Part shown: positions 1 to 9,629 of the stretch, in pieces
Position numbering within the stretch: position 1 is the first letter of the stretch
Layout: the number at the start of each line of letters is the position of its first letter
Assembly: GCA_004563405.1 (NCBI GenBank)
Contig: SFTH01000001.1
Span: forward strand, 131,615 to 195,614
Source of the DNA: a bacterium
Lineage (GTDB): Bacteria; Bacillota; Clostridia; Christensenellales; Aristaeellaceae
DNA length: 64,000 bases
Direction of reading: 5' to 3'
Translations under genes and position numbers: made by a program
The notes under the pieces: generated by a model
The model's input: only the letters and a program-made list of their open reading frames with translations
Database searches by the model: none
Told to the model about the DNA's origin: nothing

Positions 1-45
1 GCGGCCGAGCACGTCGGAGTAGAAATCCACATGCATCAGAGACAT
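1..45 (-). CDS. Putative esterase, N-terminal fragment cut by window edge
   Basis: Only the first 15 codons are in the window, reading MSLMHVDFYSDVLGR. This resembles the opening of the putative-esterase family (tributyrin/acetyl-esterase type alpha/beta hydrolases), whose members often begin with a short stretch ending in F-x-S-x-x-L-G. The start is supported by GGAAGTG six bases upstream on the minus strand and by a TTGCGC-N17-TATAAT promoter about 70 bp further up. The Ser-Asp-His residues lie outside the window, so the family call rests on 15 residues and is tentative. Confidence 0.45.
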   Translation of the reverse strand, partial: MSLMHVDFYSDVLGR

Positions 46-76
46 AATTTCACTTCCATTTCTTGAAGGGGCGATT

Positions 77-95
77 TCCGGCAGAATTTGCCGGA
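77..95. repeat. Short perfect inverted repeat in esterase 5' leader
   Basis: TCCGGCA and TGCCGGA arms are separated by GAATT. The dyad lies between the minus-strand promoter (109-137) and the esterase start at 45. It could be an operator or a leader hairpin; no regulator can be assigned. Confidence 0.4.
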
Positions 96-108
96 GTTTC
101 TTCCATAT

Positions 109-137
109 ATTATAGCGAAAGCCCGCGCGCTGCGCAA
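109..137 (-). promoter_or_regulatory. Sigma-A-type promoter for the esterase gene
   Basis: On the minus strand: TTGCGC (132-137), 17-nt spacer, TATAAT (109-114). It points at the esterase start at 45. Confidence 0.6.
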
Positions 138-215
138 GATTTTGATGAAACTGTGACGCTCATTCTATTTTGCTATGTCGAATTTGCTTTTTGGGCCCAT
201 GGAGCTGCATTTCTA

Positions 216-224
216 TGTTATACT
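216..224 (+). promoter_or_regulatory. Extended -10 promoter for the foldase-like gene
   Basis: TGT followed by TATACT (219-224) forms an extended -10, about 40 bp upstream of the ATG at 264. No good -35 is visible at the expected distance, as is common for extended -10 promoters. Confidence 0.4.
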
Positions 225-263
225 GAAACACGAAATCCGATCAATTGCAGGAGGGTTGTGCAG

Positions 264-1931
264 ATGAGCGAATACAACGAGCGCAATCTGAAGTCCGACG
301 CGCCGGAGGCGGCCGGAACTGTGGAAGATATCGCCCCGGAGGCGCAGCAGAGCGCCCCTGAGGAACAGCAGAGCGCCCCGGAGGTTCCGGCGGATGACCG
401 GGAGAACGCGCCCCGCGGGGAGCAGCCCACTGAAGCGGAAAGGAAGGCAGCGCCGAAGAAGGGGAAGAAGAAGCGCCGGAAGAACCACATCGCGCTGCCG
501 CTGGTGGCCGCGCTGGTGGCCGTGGCGCTGGTATTCGGCCTGGCGGCGGGCTACGGCATCGGCCGCAGCACCGTGCTGGACAAGCTGGAGGACGCCGAGG
601 CGCAGGTGGCGCTGCTCAATGACGCGCTGGGCGCTGCCGCGGACGCGACCGGATACGACGCCTTCGAGGAGGAGATCAGCGGCGAGAACCGCGCCGCGCT
701 GAGCGAGCTGTCCGGAGACGCCTTCGAGGCGGAGGACGCCGCCAGCGTGCTGATGAGCGAGGACGATCTGAACAGCGGCGCCACGGCGCAGGCCGGAGCC
801 GAGCCGGTGGTGGTGGCCGAATTCGAGGGCGGACAGCTGATGAGCGACGAGGTCGCCCGGGAATATGAGACGCAGCTGGCGGGCTACCTGTTCGCCGGCT
901 ACACCGAGGACGAGCTCGGGGATGTGCTTCTGGACGAGGTGCTCCGCTACATGGTCAGCGACCGTGTGGTGGAGGCCCACGCCCGGGAAATGGGCCTCTA
1001 TGAGCTCACCGACGAGGACAACGCACGCATCGACGCGGAGGCCGAAGAGGAGTACGAGGCGGAGCTTGCGTTCTACCGGGACTTTGTGAACATCGACGGC
1101 ATGACCGAGGAGGAGGCTCTCGGCGCGGTGAAGTCCTACCTGCTGGAGAACGAGGGCGTGAGCTATGATACGCTGCGCGCCGACATCGCCTCCGGCTGGT
1201 GGATGCAGAAGGTCTTTGACGCGGTGACGGAGGACGTGACCGTGAGCGATGCGGACGTCCGGGCCGCCTATGATGAGCGACTGGCCGGGCAGAAGGAGAG
1301 CTTTGAGGCCTACGCGGACGACTACGAGTTCGCCCAGATGAACGGCGAGATCATCACCTACAACCTCTCCGGCTATCGCGCCGTGAAGCTTCTGCTGTTC
1401 AACCTGGAGGAGGGCGCGGCGGAGGCCGCCGTGGACCTGGAGGAGGAGATTGCCTCCCTGGATCCCGAGGCGGACGCGGACGCGCTTGCCGAGTGTCAGG
1501 CGCAGCTGGATGTGTGCTATGCCGCGGCGGAGGCCGAGGCGCAGCAGGCCCTTGAGGCGCTGGCGGGCGGCGCGGACTTTGACGCGCTGCTCGAGACGCA
1601 GGGCGACGATTTGGGCATGCGCGACGCGACGCTGCGGGAGCGGGGCTACTATATCTGCGCGGATTCTCCGCTCTGGCCCCAGGAGGTCGTCTCCGCCGCC
1701 ATGGCGCTGGAGCAGCCGGGCGATTGCACCGGCGCGCTGCGCATGGGCGACGCGGTGGCCATCCTTCAGTATGTGGGCGAGGTGCCCGCGGGCGAGGTCG
1801 CATACGCGGATGTGAAGGATGCGCTCGAGGCCGAAGTGCTGGAGGAGGTCCGCTACGCCGCCTACGAGGAGCAGGTGAACGACTGGCTGGAGGCGTCCGG
1901 TGTGAAGTACTATCCTGAGCGCATGCAGTAA
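264..1931 (+). CDS. Membrane-anchored PpiC/SurA-like peptidyl-prolyl isomerase (foldase-like)
   Basis: A 555-residue protein likely to help proteins fold outside the membrane. The ATG at 264 was chosen because AGGAGGG ends about 8 nt before it; upstream in-frame codons lack a ribosome site. Residues 1-74 are a charged Glu/Pro/Ala-rich cytoplasmic tail ending in a Lys/Arg cluster. One hydrophobic helix spans about 75-97, followed by a short coiled-coil-like stretch. The rest resembles a SurA N-terminal helical domain followed by a parvulin-like C-terminal part. There is an acidic insertion (Glu/Ala-rich, about residues 390-425) between the VKLLLF strand and the GGADFDALLE helix, where PpiC domains normally run on. 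Activity is therefore uncertain. Unlike PrsA it has no lipobox. It is monocistronic, upstream of the opp operon. Confidence 0.6.
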   Translation: MSEYNERNLKSDAPEAAGTVEDIAPEAQQSAPEEQQSAPEVPADDRENAPRGEQPTEAERKAAPKKGKKKRRKNHIALPLVAALVAVALVFGLAAGYGIGRSTVLDKLEDAEAQVALLNDALGAAADATGYDAFEEEISGENRAALSELSGDAFEAEDAASVLMSEDDLNSGATAQAGAEPVVVAEFEGGQLMSDEVAREYETQLAGYLFAGYTEDELGDVLLDEVLRYMVSDRVVEAHAREMGLYELTDEDNARIDAEAEEEYEAELAFYRDFVNIDGMTEEEALGAVKSYLLENEGVSYDTLRADIASGWWMQKVFDAVTEDVTVSDADVRAAYDERLAGQKESFEAYADDYEFAQMNGEIITYNLSGYRAVKLLLFNLEEGAAEAAVDLEEEIASLDPEADADALAECQAQLDVCYAAAEAEAQQALEALAGGADFDALLETQGDDLGMRDATLRERGYYICADSPLWPQEVVSAAMALEQPGDCTGALRMGDAVAILQYVGEVPAGEVAYADVKDALEAEVLEEVRYAAYEEQVNDWLEASGVKYYPERMQ

Positions 1932-2038
1932 GGCGGTTCGGGCGGGTCGCTTCGACCCCGGCACACAGTTTTATGCGGGAAATTTTATACATTATGCATA
2001 ATTCACAAAAATAAAACAAAGAGTAAACCTGTGATAAC

Positions 2039-2067
2039 TTATGCATGCCTGCGGAAAACGGTATAAT
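2039..2067 (+). promoter_or_regulatory. Candidate promoter of the opp operon
   Basis: TATAAT at 2062-2067 lies 17 nt after a weak -35 (TTATGC, 2039-2044). A leader of about 110 nt follows before oppB at 2181. No riboswitch was recognised in the leader. Confidence 0.5.
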
Positions 2068-2180
2068 AGTAAACATATAAGCAATAAGGTACACGATACA
2101 CAGCGGCGAACAGTTCCGAAGAGGGAAGGTGCGTCGCTGCGTATGCGTTGAATGATGAGTCAATATAAGGTGGAGAGAAA

Positions 2181-3110
2181 ATGAGTTCAAAGACGATGTT
2201 CTACATCCTGAAGCGCGTGCTGCTGGCGATCCTGACGATCTGGATTGTCATCACCATCACCTTCTTCGTGATGCATGCGGTGCCCGGCGGCCCCTTCATG
2301 AGCGAGAAGGCGATTTCCAAGGAGGCGCAGGCGGCGCTGGAGGCCAAGTACGGCCTGGACAAGCCGCTGACGGAGCAGTACTTCACCTATCTGAAGGACA
2401 TTGTCACCCGCTTTGATTTCGGCCCGTCCCTGAAGCAGCGCGGCCGCCAGGTGATCGACGTCATCGTGGACGGCATGCGCACCTCCGTCAAGCTGGGCCT
2501 CATCGCGGCGGTGATGGCCGCGATCTTCGGCGTCGTGCTGGGCGCCCTCGCGGCGCTGCGGCGCAACACCGTGCTGGACAAGACCATCATGGTGATCACG
2601 ACCGCGTTCATTTCCATGCCCTCGTTCATCATGGGCACCTTCCTGTTGCTGTTCTTTTCCGTGAAGCTGGGCTGGTTCCCGGCCAACGGCTCCACCGGAG
2701 CGGGCCTGGTGTTGCCGGTGATCACCCTCTCCCTCTCGCCCATGGCGAACATCACCCGCCTCACGCGCTCCTCCATGCTGGATGTGCTGGGCCAGGACTA
2801 CATCCGCACCGCACGGGCCAAGGGCGTTTCCAGCCGGAAGATCATCTTCGGCCACGCGCTGAAGAACTCTCTAATTCCGGTGTTGACCTATGTGGGCCCC
2901 ATGCTGGCCTTCATCGTCACCGGCTCCATGGTGGTGGAGCAGATCTTTGCCGTGCCGGGCATCGGCCGCCAGTTCGTCTCCAGCATCAACAACCGCGACT
3001 ACACCATGATCATGGGCACCACCATCGTGCTGGCCTCCCTGATCGTCATCATGAACCTGGTGACCGACATCCTCTACAAGGTGGTCGATCCCCGCATTGA
3101 CTTTGAATAA
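2181..3110 (+). CDS. oppB: Oligopeptide/dipeptide ABC transporter permease (OppB/DppB family)
   Basis: A 309-residue inner-membrane permease, first gene of a five-gene peptide-import operon. An N-terminal helix (about residues 8-30) is followed by the usual soluble loop with a PGGPF motif. A cluster of hydrophobic segments then carries the EAA-type coupling loop (RTARAKGVSSRKI, near residue 210) that contacts the ATPases. The C-terminus KVVDPRIDFE is typical of the family. AGGTGGAG sits 5 nt before the ATG. Length matches OppB (about 305-310). It should pair with the next gene to form the membrane channel. Substrate (oligopeptide, dipeptide or other) cannot be told from sequence. Confidence 0.93.
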   Translation: MSSKTMFYILKRVLLAILTIWIVITITFFVMHAVPGGPFMSEKAISKEAQAALEAKYGLDKPLTEQYFTYLKDIVTRFDFGPSLKQRGRQVIDVIVDGMRTSVKLGLIAAVMAAIFGVVLGALAALRRNTVLDKTIMVITTAFISMPSFIMGTFLLLFFSVKLGWFPANGSTGAGLVLPVITLSLSPMANITRLTRSSMLDVLGQDYIRTARAKGVSSRKIIFGHALKNSLIPVLTYVGPMLAFIVTGSMVVEQIFAVPGIGRQFVSSINNRDYTMIMGTTIVLASLIVIMNLVTDILYKVVDPRIDFE

Positions 3111-3125
3111 AGGAGGCGCCGCGCC

Positions 3126-4190
3126 ATGATCAATTCGAAGAATCCCTTCAGCCTGCAGCAGCGTCTCGATCCCGACGCGTTCCGTCCCGCCACCGAGGCG
3201 GAGAAGGCGTACATTTCCCGCATGCGCCCCTCCTCCACCTTCTTCCGCGACGGCGTGAAGCGCCTTCTGAAGAACAAGGTGGCCACTGTGAGCCTGATCA
3301 TCATCGTGATCATCACGCTGGCCTCCATCATCCTGCCCTACGTCTGGCCCTACTCCTACGACCAGATGCTGGGCGTGCAGCCGGGCCGACCGGTGGACGC
3401 CTCCTACAACAACATCGCGCCCTTCCAGTACGGCAAGACCGAGCTCAAGCGCATGGAGGCGGGGGAGAAGATCTTCCCCCACATCTTCGGAACCGACGCC
3501 CACGGGCGCGATTACTTCATCCGCGTGGTCTACGGCACGCGCATCTCCCTGGCGGTCGGCTTCTTCGCCAGCATCATCGTGCTGATCATCGGCATGACCA
3601 TCGGTTCCATCGCGGGCTACTGCGGCGGCAAGGTGGACCTGATCATCATGCGAATCGTGGATATCATCTATTCGCTGCCGGACATGCTGGTCATCATCCT
3701 GCTGTCGGTGGTGCTGCGCCAGGTCATCTCCCTGGAGGGAACGGTACTTGAAAAGATCGGCTCGAACATCATCTCCATGTTCATCGTGTTCGGCCTTCTC
3801 TACTGGGTCAGCATGGCGAGACTGATCCGCGGCCAGATCCTCTCCCTGCGGGAGCAGGAGTATGTGCTCGCCGCCCAGGCCACCGGCGCCAAGGGCAAGT
3901 GGATCATCATGAAGCACCTGCTGCCCAACTGCATCTCCGTGGTCATCATCTCCACGGCGCTGCAGATTCCCAACGCCATCTTCACGGAGAGCTTCCTGTC
4001 CTTCCTGGGCCTGGGCGTGAACGCGCCGATGCCCTCCCTGGGCTCCCTGGCCTCGGACGCGCTCAACGGCATCAGCTCCTATCCCTACCGCCTGATCTTC
4101 CCGGCGCTGGTGATCTGCCTGATCGTGCTGAGCCTGAACCTGTTCGGCGACGGCCTGCGCGACGCCTTCGACCCGAAGCTCAACGCCTGA
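3126..4190 (+). CDS. oppC: Oligopeptide ABC transporter permease (OppC/DppC family)
   Basis: A 354-residue second permease. An OppC-type N-terminal cytoplasmic tail (about 50 residues) precedes the first helix (VATVSLIIIVIITLASIILP). The periplasmic loop contains the diagnostic HIFGTDAHGRDYF segment. The EAA loop is near residue 240 (EYVLAAQATGAKGKWI). The C-terminus LFGDGLRDAFDPKLNA is the canonical OppC/DppC ending. AGGAGG lies 9 nt before the ATG, and only 15 nt separate it from oppB, so the two are co-translated. Confidence 0.94.
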   Translation: MINSKNPFSLQQRLDPDAFRPATEAEKAYISRMRPSSTFFRDGVKRLLKNKVATVSLIIIVIITLASIILPYVWPYSYDQMLGVQPGRPVDASYNNIAPFQYGKTELKRMEAGEKIFPHIFGTDAHGRDYFIRVVYGTRISLAVGFFASIIVLIIGMTIGSIAGYCGGKVDLIIMRIVDIIYSLPDMLVIILLSVVLRQVISLEGTVLEKIGSNIISMFIVFGLLYWVSMARLIRGQILSLREQEYVLAAQATGAKGKWIIMKHLLPNCISVVIISTALQIPNAIFTESFLSFLGLGVNAPMPSLGSLASDALNGISSYPYRLIFPALVICLIVLSLNLFGDGLRDAFDPKLNA

Positions 4191-4207
4191 CGAAAGGAGA
4201 GGGAAAA

Positions 4208-5213
<1,006 letters not shown>

Positions 5214-5224
<11 letters not shown>

Positions 5225-6203
5225 CGGCAAGAACCGGCCGCTGGTCGAGGTCAAAAACCTCAAGGAATATTTTGACATCAACATGGGCTTCTTCCGCTCG
5301 AAGCCGCTCAAGGCCGTGGACGACGTGTCCTTCACCATCAACCGGGGCGAGACCCTGGGTCTGGTGGGCGAGTCCGGCTGCGGCAAGACCACCGTGGGCC
5401 GCACGATTCTGCACCTCTACAAGCCCACCGGCGGCGAGGTCATCTTCGACGGCAAGCCCGTAAAAACGAAGCAGGACATTCAGGAGTTCCGCAAGAAGGC
5501 CACCATGGTCTTCCAGGATCCCTACTCCTCGCTGAACCCGCGCATGACGGTTTCGGACATCGTCGGCGAGCCGCTGGACGTTCACAAGCTCTACTCCAGC
5601 AAGAAGGAGCGCGAGGAGCGCATCCTGGAGCTGCTGGGCCATGTGGGCCTGAACAGCGAGCACGCCTCCCGCTATGCCCACGAATTTTCCGGCGGCCAGC
5701 GCCAGCGCATTGGAATCGCCCGCGCCCTGGCCGTGAACCCGGATTTCATCGTCTGCGACGAACCCGTGTCCGCGCTGGACGTGTCCATTCAGGCACAGGT
5801 CATCAACATGTTTGACGACCTTCAGGAAAAGCTGGGCCTGACCTACCTCTTCGTCGCCCACGACCTGCTGGTGGTGCGCCACATTTCGGACCGCATCGCC
5901 GTGATGTACCTGGGCAAGATGGTGGAGCTGGCGGATGCAAACGAGATCTACAACCATCCGCTGCATCCCTACTCCCAGTCGCTGCTCTCTGCCGTTCCGG
6001 TGCCGGATCCGAAGGTCGCACGGGCGAACAAGCGCATCGTGCTCTCCGGCGATATCCCCAGCCCGCTGAACGCGCCCTCCGGCTGTCCGTTCCGCACCCG
6101 CTGCCGCTACGCCACCGAGGCCTGCGCCCAGTCCATGCCGCCCTTTGAGGAGGTCGCGCCGGGCCACTTCGTCGCCTGCCATCGGGTGAAGGAGGTCAAC
6201 TGA
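5214..6203 (+). CDS. oppF: Oligopeptide ABC transporter ATP-binding protein (OppF/DppF family)
   Basis: A 329-residue ATPase partner of OppD. The ATG at 5214 (MTDNGKNRPL) is preferred over the in-frame GTG at 5202 because GGAAGGTGG is correctly spaced before it. Walker A GESGCGKT is at about 52-59, the signature is FSGGQRQRIGIARAL, and Walker B is FIVCDEPVSALD. The C-terminal extension has the CPFRTRCRYATEAC cysteine motif. The N-terminal segment KEYFDINMGFF is typical of OppF. It overlaps oppD by 11 nt. Confidence 0.94.
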
Positions 6204-6265
6204 AGCCACCGCCCCTCTGCCGGAGCGGGCGGACGCCGGCGCATTTGCGTTGACGTCGCAAAAAG

Positions 6266-6281
6266 GCCTCCCGAAGGAGGC
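6266..6281 (+). other. Stem-loop between oppF and oppA
   Basis: GCCTCC-CGAA-GGAGGC forms a compact hairpin with a stable tetraloop and no U-run, 60 nt after oppF. Such stem-loops often mark an mRNA processing point that lets the binding protein be made in excess. A possible extra promoter for oppA (TTGGAT 6297-6302, AATACT 6321-6326) follows; it is weak. Confidence 0.4.
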
Positions 6282-6353
6282 GCTCACCATCGCTTCTTGG
6301 ATGCAAAAACTGCATCTTAGAATACTATCTCTATTTTGAAGGGAGAACCCAAC

Positions 6354-8297
6354 ATGAAGAAGATCTTGGCGCTTATGCTGGTTCTGGTCATGTTCGTGCT
6401 TGGCCTGACTGCTTGCTCCAGCAAACCGGCCGCCGAACCGACCGCCGCTCCGACCGAGGCTGCCACCGAGGCCCCTACCGAGGCCCCGACTGAGGAGCCC
6501 ACCGAAGCTCCCACCGAGGAGCCCACCGAGGCCCCGACCGAGGAGCCCACCGAGGAGCCCACCGAGGCCCCCGTTGAGGAGACCGAGGAAGTTGCCGCGA
6601 CCACCGCGACCGGCAGCACCTCCATCGCCGTGTGCCTGGCTTCCGAGCCGGACACCATCGACCCGGCGCTGAACTCCTCTGTGGATGGCGCGACCATGAC
6701 CGCGCACCTGTTCTCCGGCCTGGCCAAGTGGGCCCAGGATGCGGAGGGCAACCTGGTGATCGCCGCCGACCTCGCCACCGAGCTGCCCGAGGGCACCGCC
6801 AACGAGGATGGCACCGTGACCTACACCTACACCCTGCGCGACGGCCTCACCTGGTCCGACGGCCAGGCGCTGACCGCGAAGGACGTTGAGTTCGCCTGGA
6901 AGCGCGCCGCCTCCAGCGAGCTGGGCGCCGACTACGGCTACATGTTTGAGGTTGTGAAGGGCTATCCGGACGAGCTGGCCGTGACCGCCACCGACGATGC
7001 GACCCTCGAAGTGACCCTGAACAACGCCGTTTCCTACTGGAATGAGCTGCTGGCCTTCCCGGCCTACTTCCCGGTTCGCGAGGATGTTGTGGGCGACGAA
7101 GCCTGGGCGACCGATCCCTCCACCTACATCTGTAACGGCCCCTACACGCTGACCGCGTGGGAGCACAACTCCAAGATCACCCTGACCAAGAACCCCAACT
7201 ACTACGATGCGGACTCCATCACCATGGACACCATCGAGTTCTACCTCTCTGACGACGTCAACAACATGCTGTCCAACTTCCAGAACGGCTCCTGGCAGCT
7301 GATCGACGACGTGCCCACCGCGGAAATCGCCGCCCTGAAGGTGGACTATCCCGACGAATTCCACATCGCCGGCCAGATCGGCACCTACTACGTCTGCTGG
7401 AACGTCAACGAGAACCTGCTGCCCGCCGACAGCACCCTGACCGGCGCTGAGGCCGAGGCCGCCAACCAGGAGATCCGTCAGGCCATGAGCCTGCTGCTGG
7501 ACCGCAACTACATCGTCAACGACATCGCGCAGGGCGGCCAGGTTCCGGCTTCCGGCTTCGTGCCCATGGGCATGACCGATGCGGACGGCAGTGAGTTCTA
7601 CAAGAACGCCGGCTCCTCCGACGAGTATGATGGCTACTACAACGTGGCCGAGGACGCCTACATGGACAACTGGGACGCCGCCCTCGAGATCATGAAGAAG
7701 TACTACGAGTACGACGAGGCGACCGGCATGTTCACCAACGCGCCCACCATGGAGTACCTGTACAACACCTCCGAGGGCCACAAGGCCATCGGCGAGTACC
7801 TGCAGGGCGTGTGGGCTTCCGTGGGCGTGACCGTGAACCTGGTCAACCAGGAGTGGAACACCTTCCTGAACACCCGTAAGGACGGCGGCTACACCATCGC
7901 CCGCAACGGCTGGCTGGCCGACTACAACGATCCCATCTCCTTCCTGGATATGTGGATCACCAACTCCGGCAACAACGACGTGCAGTACGGCAAGGGCGAG
8001 CATGCCGACTTGGCCATGTACAACCTGGACCTGACCGATCTGGGCTACGACGTGAAGGTTGAGAACGGCACCTGGGCCGAGACCTACGATGTGCTGATCG
8101 CCACCGTGAAGTCCTGCACCGACACCGAGAAGCGCTACGAGCTGATGCACAGGGCTGAGGATATGCTCATGTCCACCGGCTGCATCACGCCCCTGTACTT
8201 CTACACCGATCTGTACATGCTGGACGACAGCGTGGAAGGCTTCTTCTCCAACCCGCTGGGCTACAAGTACTTCATGTACTGCACCATCGCCGAATAA
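6354..8297 (+). CDS. oppA: Oligopeptide-binding lipoprotein (OppA family, SBP_bac_5)
   Basis: A 647-residue extracytoplasmic peptide-binding lipoprotein. The ATG at 6354 (MKKILALML) follows GAAGGGAGAA; an in-frame ATG at 6336 has no ribosome site. The signal peptide ends in the lipobox LTAC with the lipidated Cys at 21. Residues about 25-75 are a low-complexity linker of repeated Pro-Thr-Glu units, which probably acts as a flexible acidic tether through the cell wall. The SBP_bac_5 core follows (SEPDTIDPALNSS, then DGLTWSDGQALTAKDVEFAWKR). Its place after the ATPases, the last gene before a strong terminator, fits an opp operon. Ligand unknown. Confidence 0.92.
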   Translation: MKKILALMLVLVMFVLGLTACSSKPAAEPTAAPTEAATEAPTEAPTEEPTEAPTEEPTEAPTEEPTEEPTEAPVEETEEVAATTATGSTSIAVCLASEPDTIDPALNSSVDGATMTAHLFSGLAKWAQDAEGNLVIAADLATELPEGTANEDGTVTYTYTLRDGLTWSDGQALTAKDVEFAWKRAASSELGADYGYMFEVVKGYPDELAVTATDDATLEVTLNNAVSYWNELLAFPAYFPVREDVVGDEAWATDPSTYICNGPYTLTAWEHNSKITLTKNPNYYDADSITMDTIEFYLSDDVNNMLSNFQNGSWQLIDDVPTAEIAALKVDYPDEFHIAGQIGTYYVCWNVNENLLPADSTLTGAEAEAANQEIRQAMSLLLDRNYIVNDIAQGGQVPASGFVPMGMTDADGSEFYKNAGSSDEYDGYYNVAEDAYMDNWDAALEIMKKYYEYDEATGMFTNAPTMEYLYNTSEGHKAIGEYLQGVWASVGVTVNLVNQEWNTFLNTRKDGGYTIARNGWLADYNDPISFLDMWITNSGNNDVQYGKGEHADLAMYNLDLTDLGYDVKVENGTWAETYDVLIATVKSCTDTEKRYELMHRAEDMLMSTGCITPLYFYTDLYMLDDSVEGFFSNPLGYKYFMYCTIAE

Positions 8298-8376
8298 GAC
8301 ATCCGGCGAAAGAGACCGGGAGAGACCGCGTGCAGCGCTGTGAAAGCAGCATCGGGCGCAGATCCTCGGACTTCGG

Positions 8377-8413
8377 ACGCGCCACCCTGATTTGATCGGG
8401 GTGGCGCGTTTGT
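8377..8413 (+). terminator. Intrinsic terminator of the opp operon
   Basis: An 11-bp perfect stem (ACGCGCCACCC with GGGTGGCGCGT) is followed by TTGT. It lies 80 nt after oppA. The sequence from here to about 8620 is GC-rich and contains nothing recognisable. Confidence 0.75.
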
Positions 8414-8632
8414 CTGCATCAAAGGCTCTTTGATATGCGTGTGGACAGAGGAAGCGCCTTCCCTCCGCCACGGCCATCCCTTCGGCGCGCCGGAATCTCC
8501 GCCCTGTAAAAGCTCCGGCGGCGCGCGGGCCCGTCTGACCGGAGAGGGATGCAGCAGTTGTGTAAAAAATATTTTGGAAAAACAAAATAATTGGCAAATG
8601 GGATAGGATCGCGTAAATTCGTCCGAAATCAA

Positions 8633-8661
8633 TTGGCATTGCACAATGGACATGTTATAAT
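8633..8661 (+). promoter_or_regulatory. Strong promoter of the ilv/leu operon
   Basis: TTGGCA (8633-8638), 17-nt spacer, TATAAT (8656-8661), with TG one base before the -10 (extended -10). It starts the leader that carries the attenuator. Confidence 0.8.
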
Positions 8662-8729
8662 CACATTCAATCGGAAAGATCCGAACTTTTTTCACTGAGG
8701 ATGTCGAAAGGGGTACTGTTTTCACTGCG

Positions 8730-8813
8730 GTCAGCGTCCTGGGTCTACTGGTCAGCATTATCCTTGTACGACTTAGCGTACACGGCGATAGTGCTAAAAG
8801 TCATGGCTTGTGA
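8730..8813 (+). CDS. Branched-chain amino acid leader peptide (start codon not found)
   Basis: The frame ending at TGA 8811-8813 reads VSVLGLLVSIILV, then RLSVHGDSAKSHGL. It is dense in Val, Leu and Ile, and uses codons that are rare in neighbouring genes (CTA, GTA, CTT, ATT). That is the pattern of an attenuation leader peptide that senses charged tRNA-Leu/Val/Ile. A ribosome site AAAGGGG lies at 8707-8713, but no ATG, GTG or TTG stands in frame between the stop at 8658 and the Val-rich part. The listed start is the first clear codon of the motif, not a claimed initiation site. A base change, a sequencing indel or an unusual start are all possible. Confidence 0.55.
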   Translation, partial: VSVLGLLVSIILVRLSVHGDSAKSHGL

Positions 8814-8884
8814 TGCCCAGCGTACGGCCCGGCGACCGGAGAGTGAATGGGAAAAACCGGGAAAACCGCGAAGAGATTTTGCGC

Positions 8885-8923
8885 AACGTCTGCAGTCTGA
8901 CTTTTAGACCGCAGGCGTTTTTT
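8885..8923 (+). terminator. Attenuator terminator before the truncated ilvB
   Basis: AACGTCTGC pairs with GCAGGCGTT and the stem continues through GTCTG/TAGAC with a single mismatch, about 15 bp in all, followed by six U. It lies 70 nt after the leader-peptide stop and 40 nt before the first structural gene, the classical position of an attenuator. GTACG (8766-8770) can pair with either of two CGTAC copies (near 8777 and 8821), so alternative leader folds are possible, but I have not modelled them. Confidence 0.75.
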
Positions 8924-8963
8924 CTACGGAAAACCAAAAAATGTGCAAGGAGGTACAAGCACC

Positions 8964-9626
8964 ATGCAGATGACCGGCGCGAAAATCCTGATGGAATGGC
9001 TGCTCGAGCAGGGGGTCGATACGATCTTCGGCTATCCGGGTGGAACCATTCTCAACGTCTATGACGAGCTGTACAACTATGAAGGCCGGGTCCGGCACAT
9101 TCTGACCGCCCACGAGCAGGGCGCGTGCCACGCGGCGGACGGCTATGCCCGCTCCACCGGTAAGGTGGGCGTGTGCTTCGCCAGCTCCAGCCCCGGCGCG
9201 ACGAATCTGGTCACCGGAATTGCCACCGCCTACATGGATTCCTCGCCCATCGTCTGCATCACCTGCAACGTCAGCACCGGCCTCATCGGAAAGGACTCCT
9301 TCCAGGAGGTGGACATCACCGGCGTGACCATGCCGATCACCAAGTGCAACTATCTGGTGCGCACGGTGGAGGAGCTGGCGGACACCGTGCGCGCGGCCTT
9401 TGCCATCGCACGCAGCGGTCGCCCCGGCCCCGTGCTGCTGGACATTCCGAAGAACGTGACGGCGGAGACGGCGGAGTACGAGCCGCTCAGCCGCCGGGAG
9501 CACGGCACCAGCGGCAAGCTGGGCGTGCTGGTGAAGCGCTCCTCCCAGGACTTCAAGGCGCCCGAGCCGGACCATCGCGACATCGACAAGCTGCGCGCCT
9601 ACACCGCCCGTCAAGAGGAGGTATAA
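8964..9626 (+). pseudogene. ilvB: Acetolactate synthase large subunit, N-terminal domain only (truncated)
   Basis: 220 residues covering only the thiamine-diphosphate PYR domain of acetohydroxyacid synthase (normally about 550 residues). Visible motifs include FGYPGGTILNVYDEL, LTAHEQGACHAADGYAR with the catalytic Glu, SSPGATNLVTGIATAYMDS, and DSFQEVDITGVTMPITK. The reading continues to about the start of the central domain (DIDKLRAYTARQEEV) and stops at a TAA whose upstream codons double as the leuC ribosome site. The central and PP (diphosphate/Mg-binding) domains are absent, so it cannot be an active synthase alone. The start has GGAGGT 12 nt upstream. It is either a deletion remnant, an assembly deletion, or much less likely a functional split subunit. 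Confidence 0.8.
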
Positions 9627-9629
9627 AGT

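Noticed and set aside
1943..1958. Hairpin CGGGTCG-CTT-CGACCC after the foldase-like gene
   Set aside because: Short stem and no U-run; not enough to call a terminator.
6440..6590. Regular repeats of about 12-15 bp, at first sight array-like
   Set aside because: They are codons for the Pro-Thr-Glu linker of OppA, in frame and without spacers; not a CRISPR array.
8701..8907. A 68-codon plus-strand frame starting at ATG 8701
   Set aside because: It lacks a spaced ribosome site, overlaps the leader peptide in another frame and runs into the attenuator stem.
8640..8923. T-box riboswitch
   Set aside because: The conserved T-box sequence (AGGGTGGNACCGCG) and the stem I motifs are absent; a leader-peptide attenuator explains the region better.
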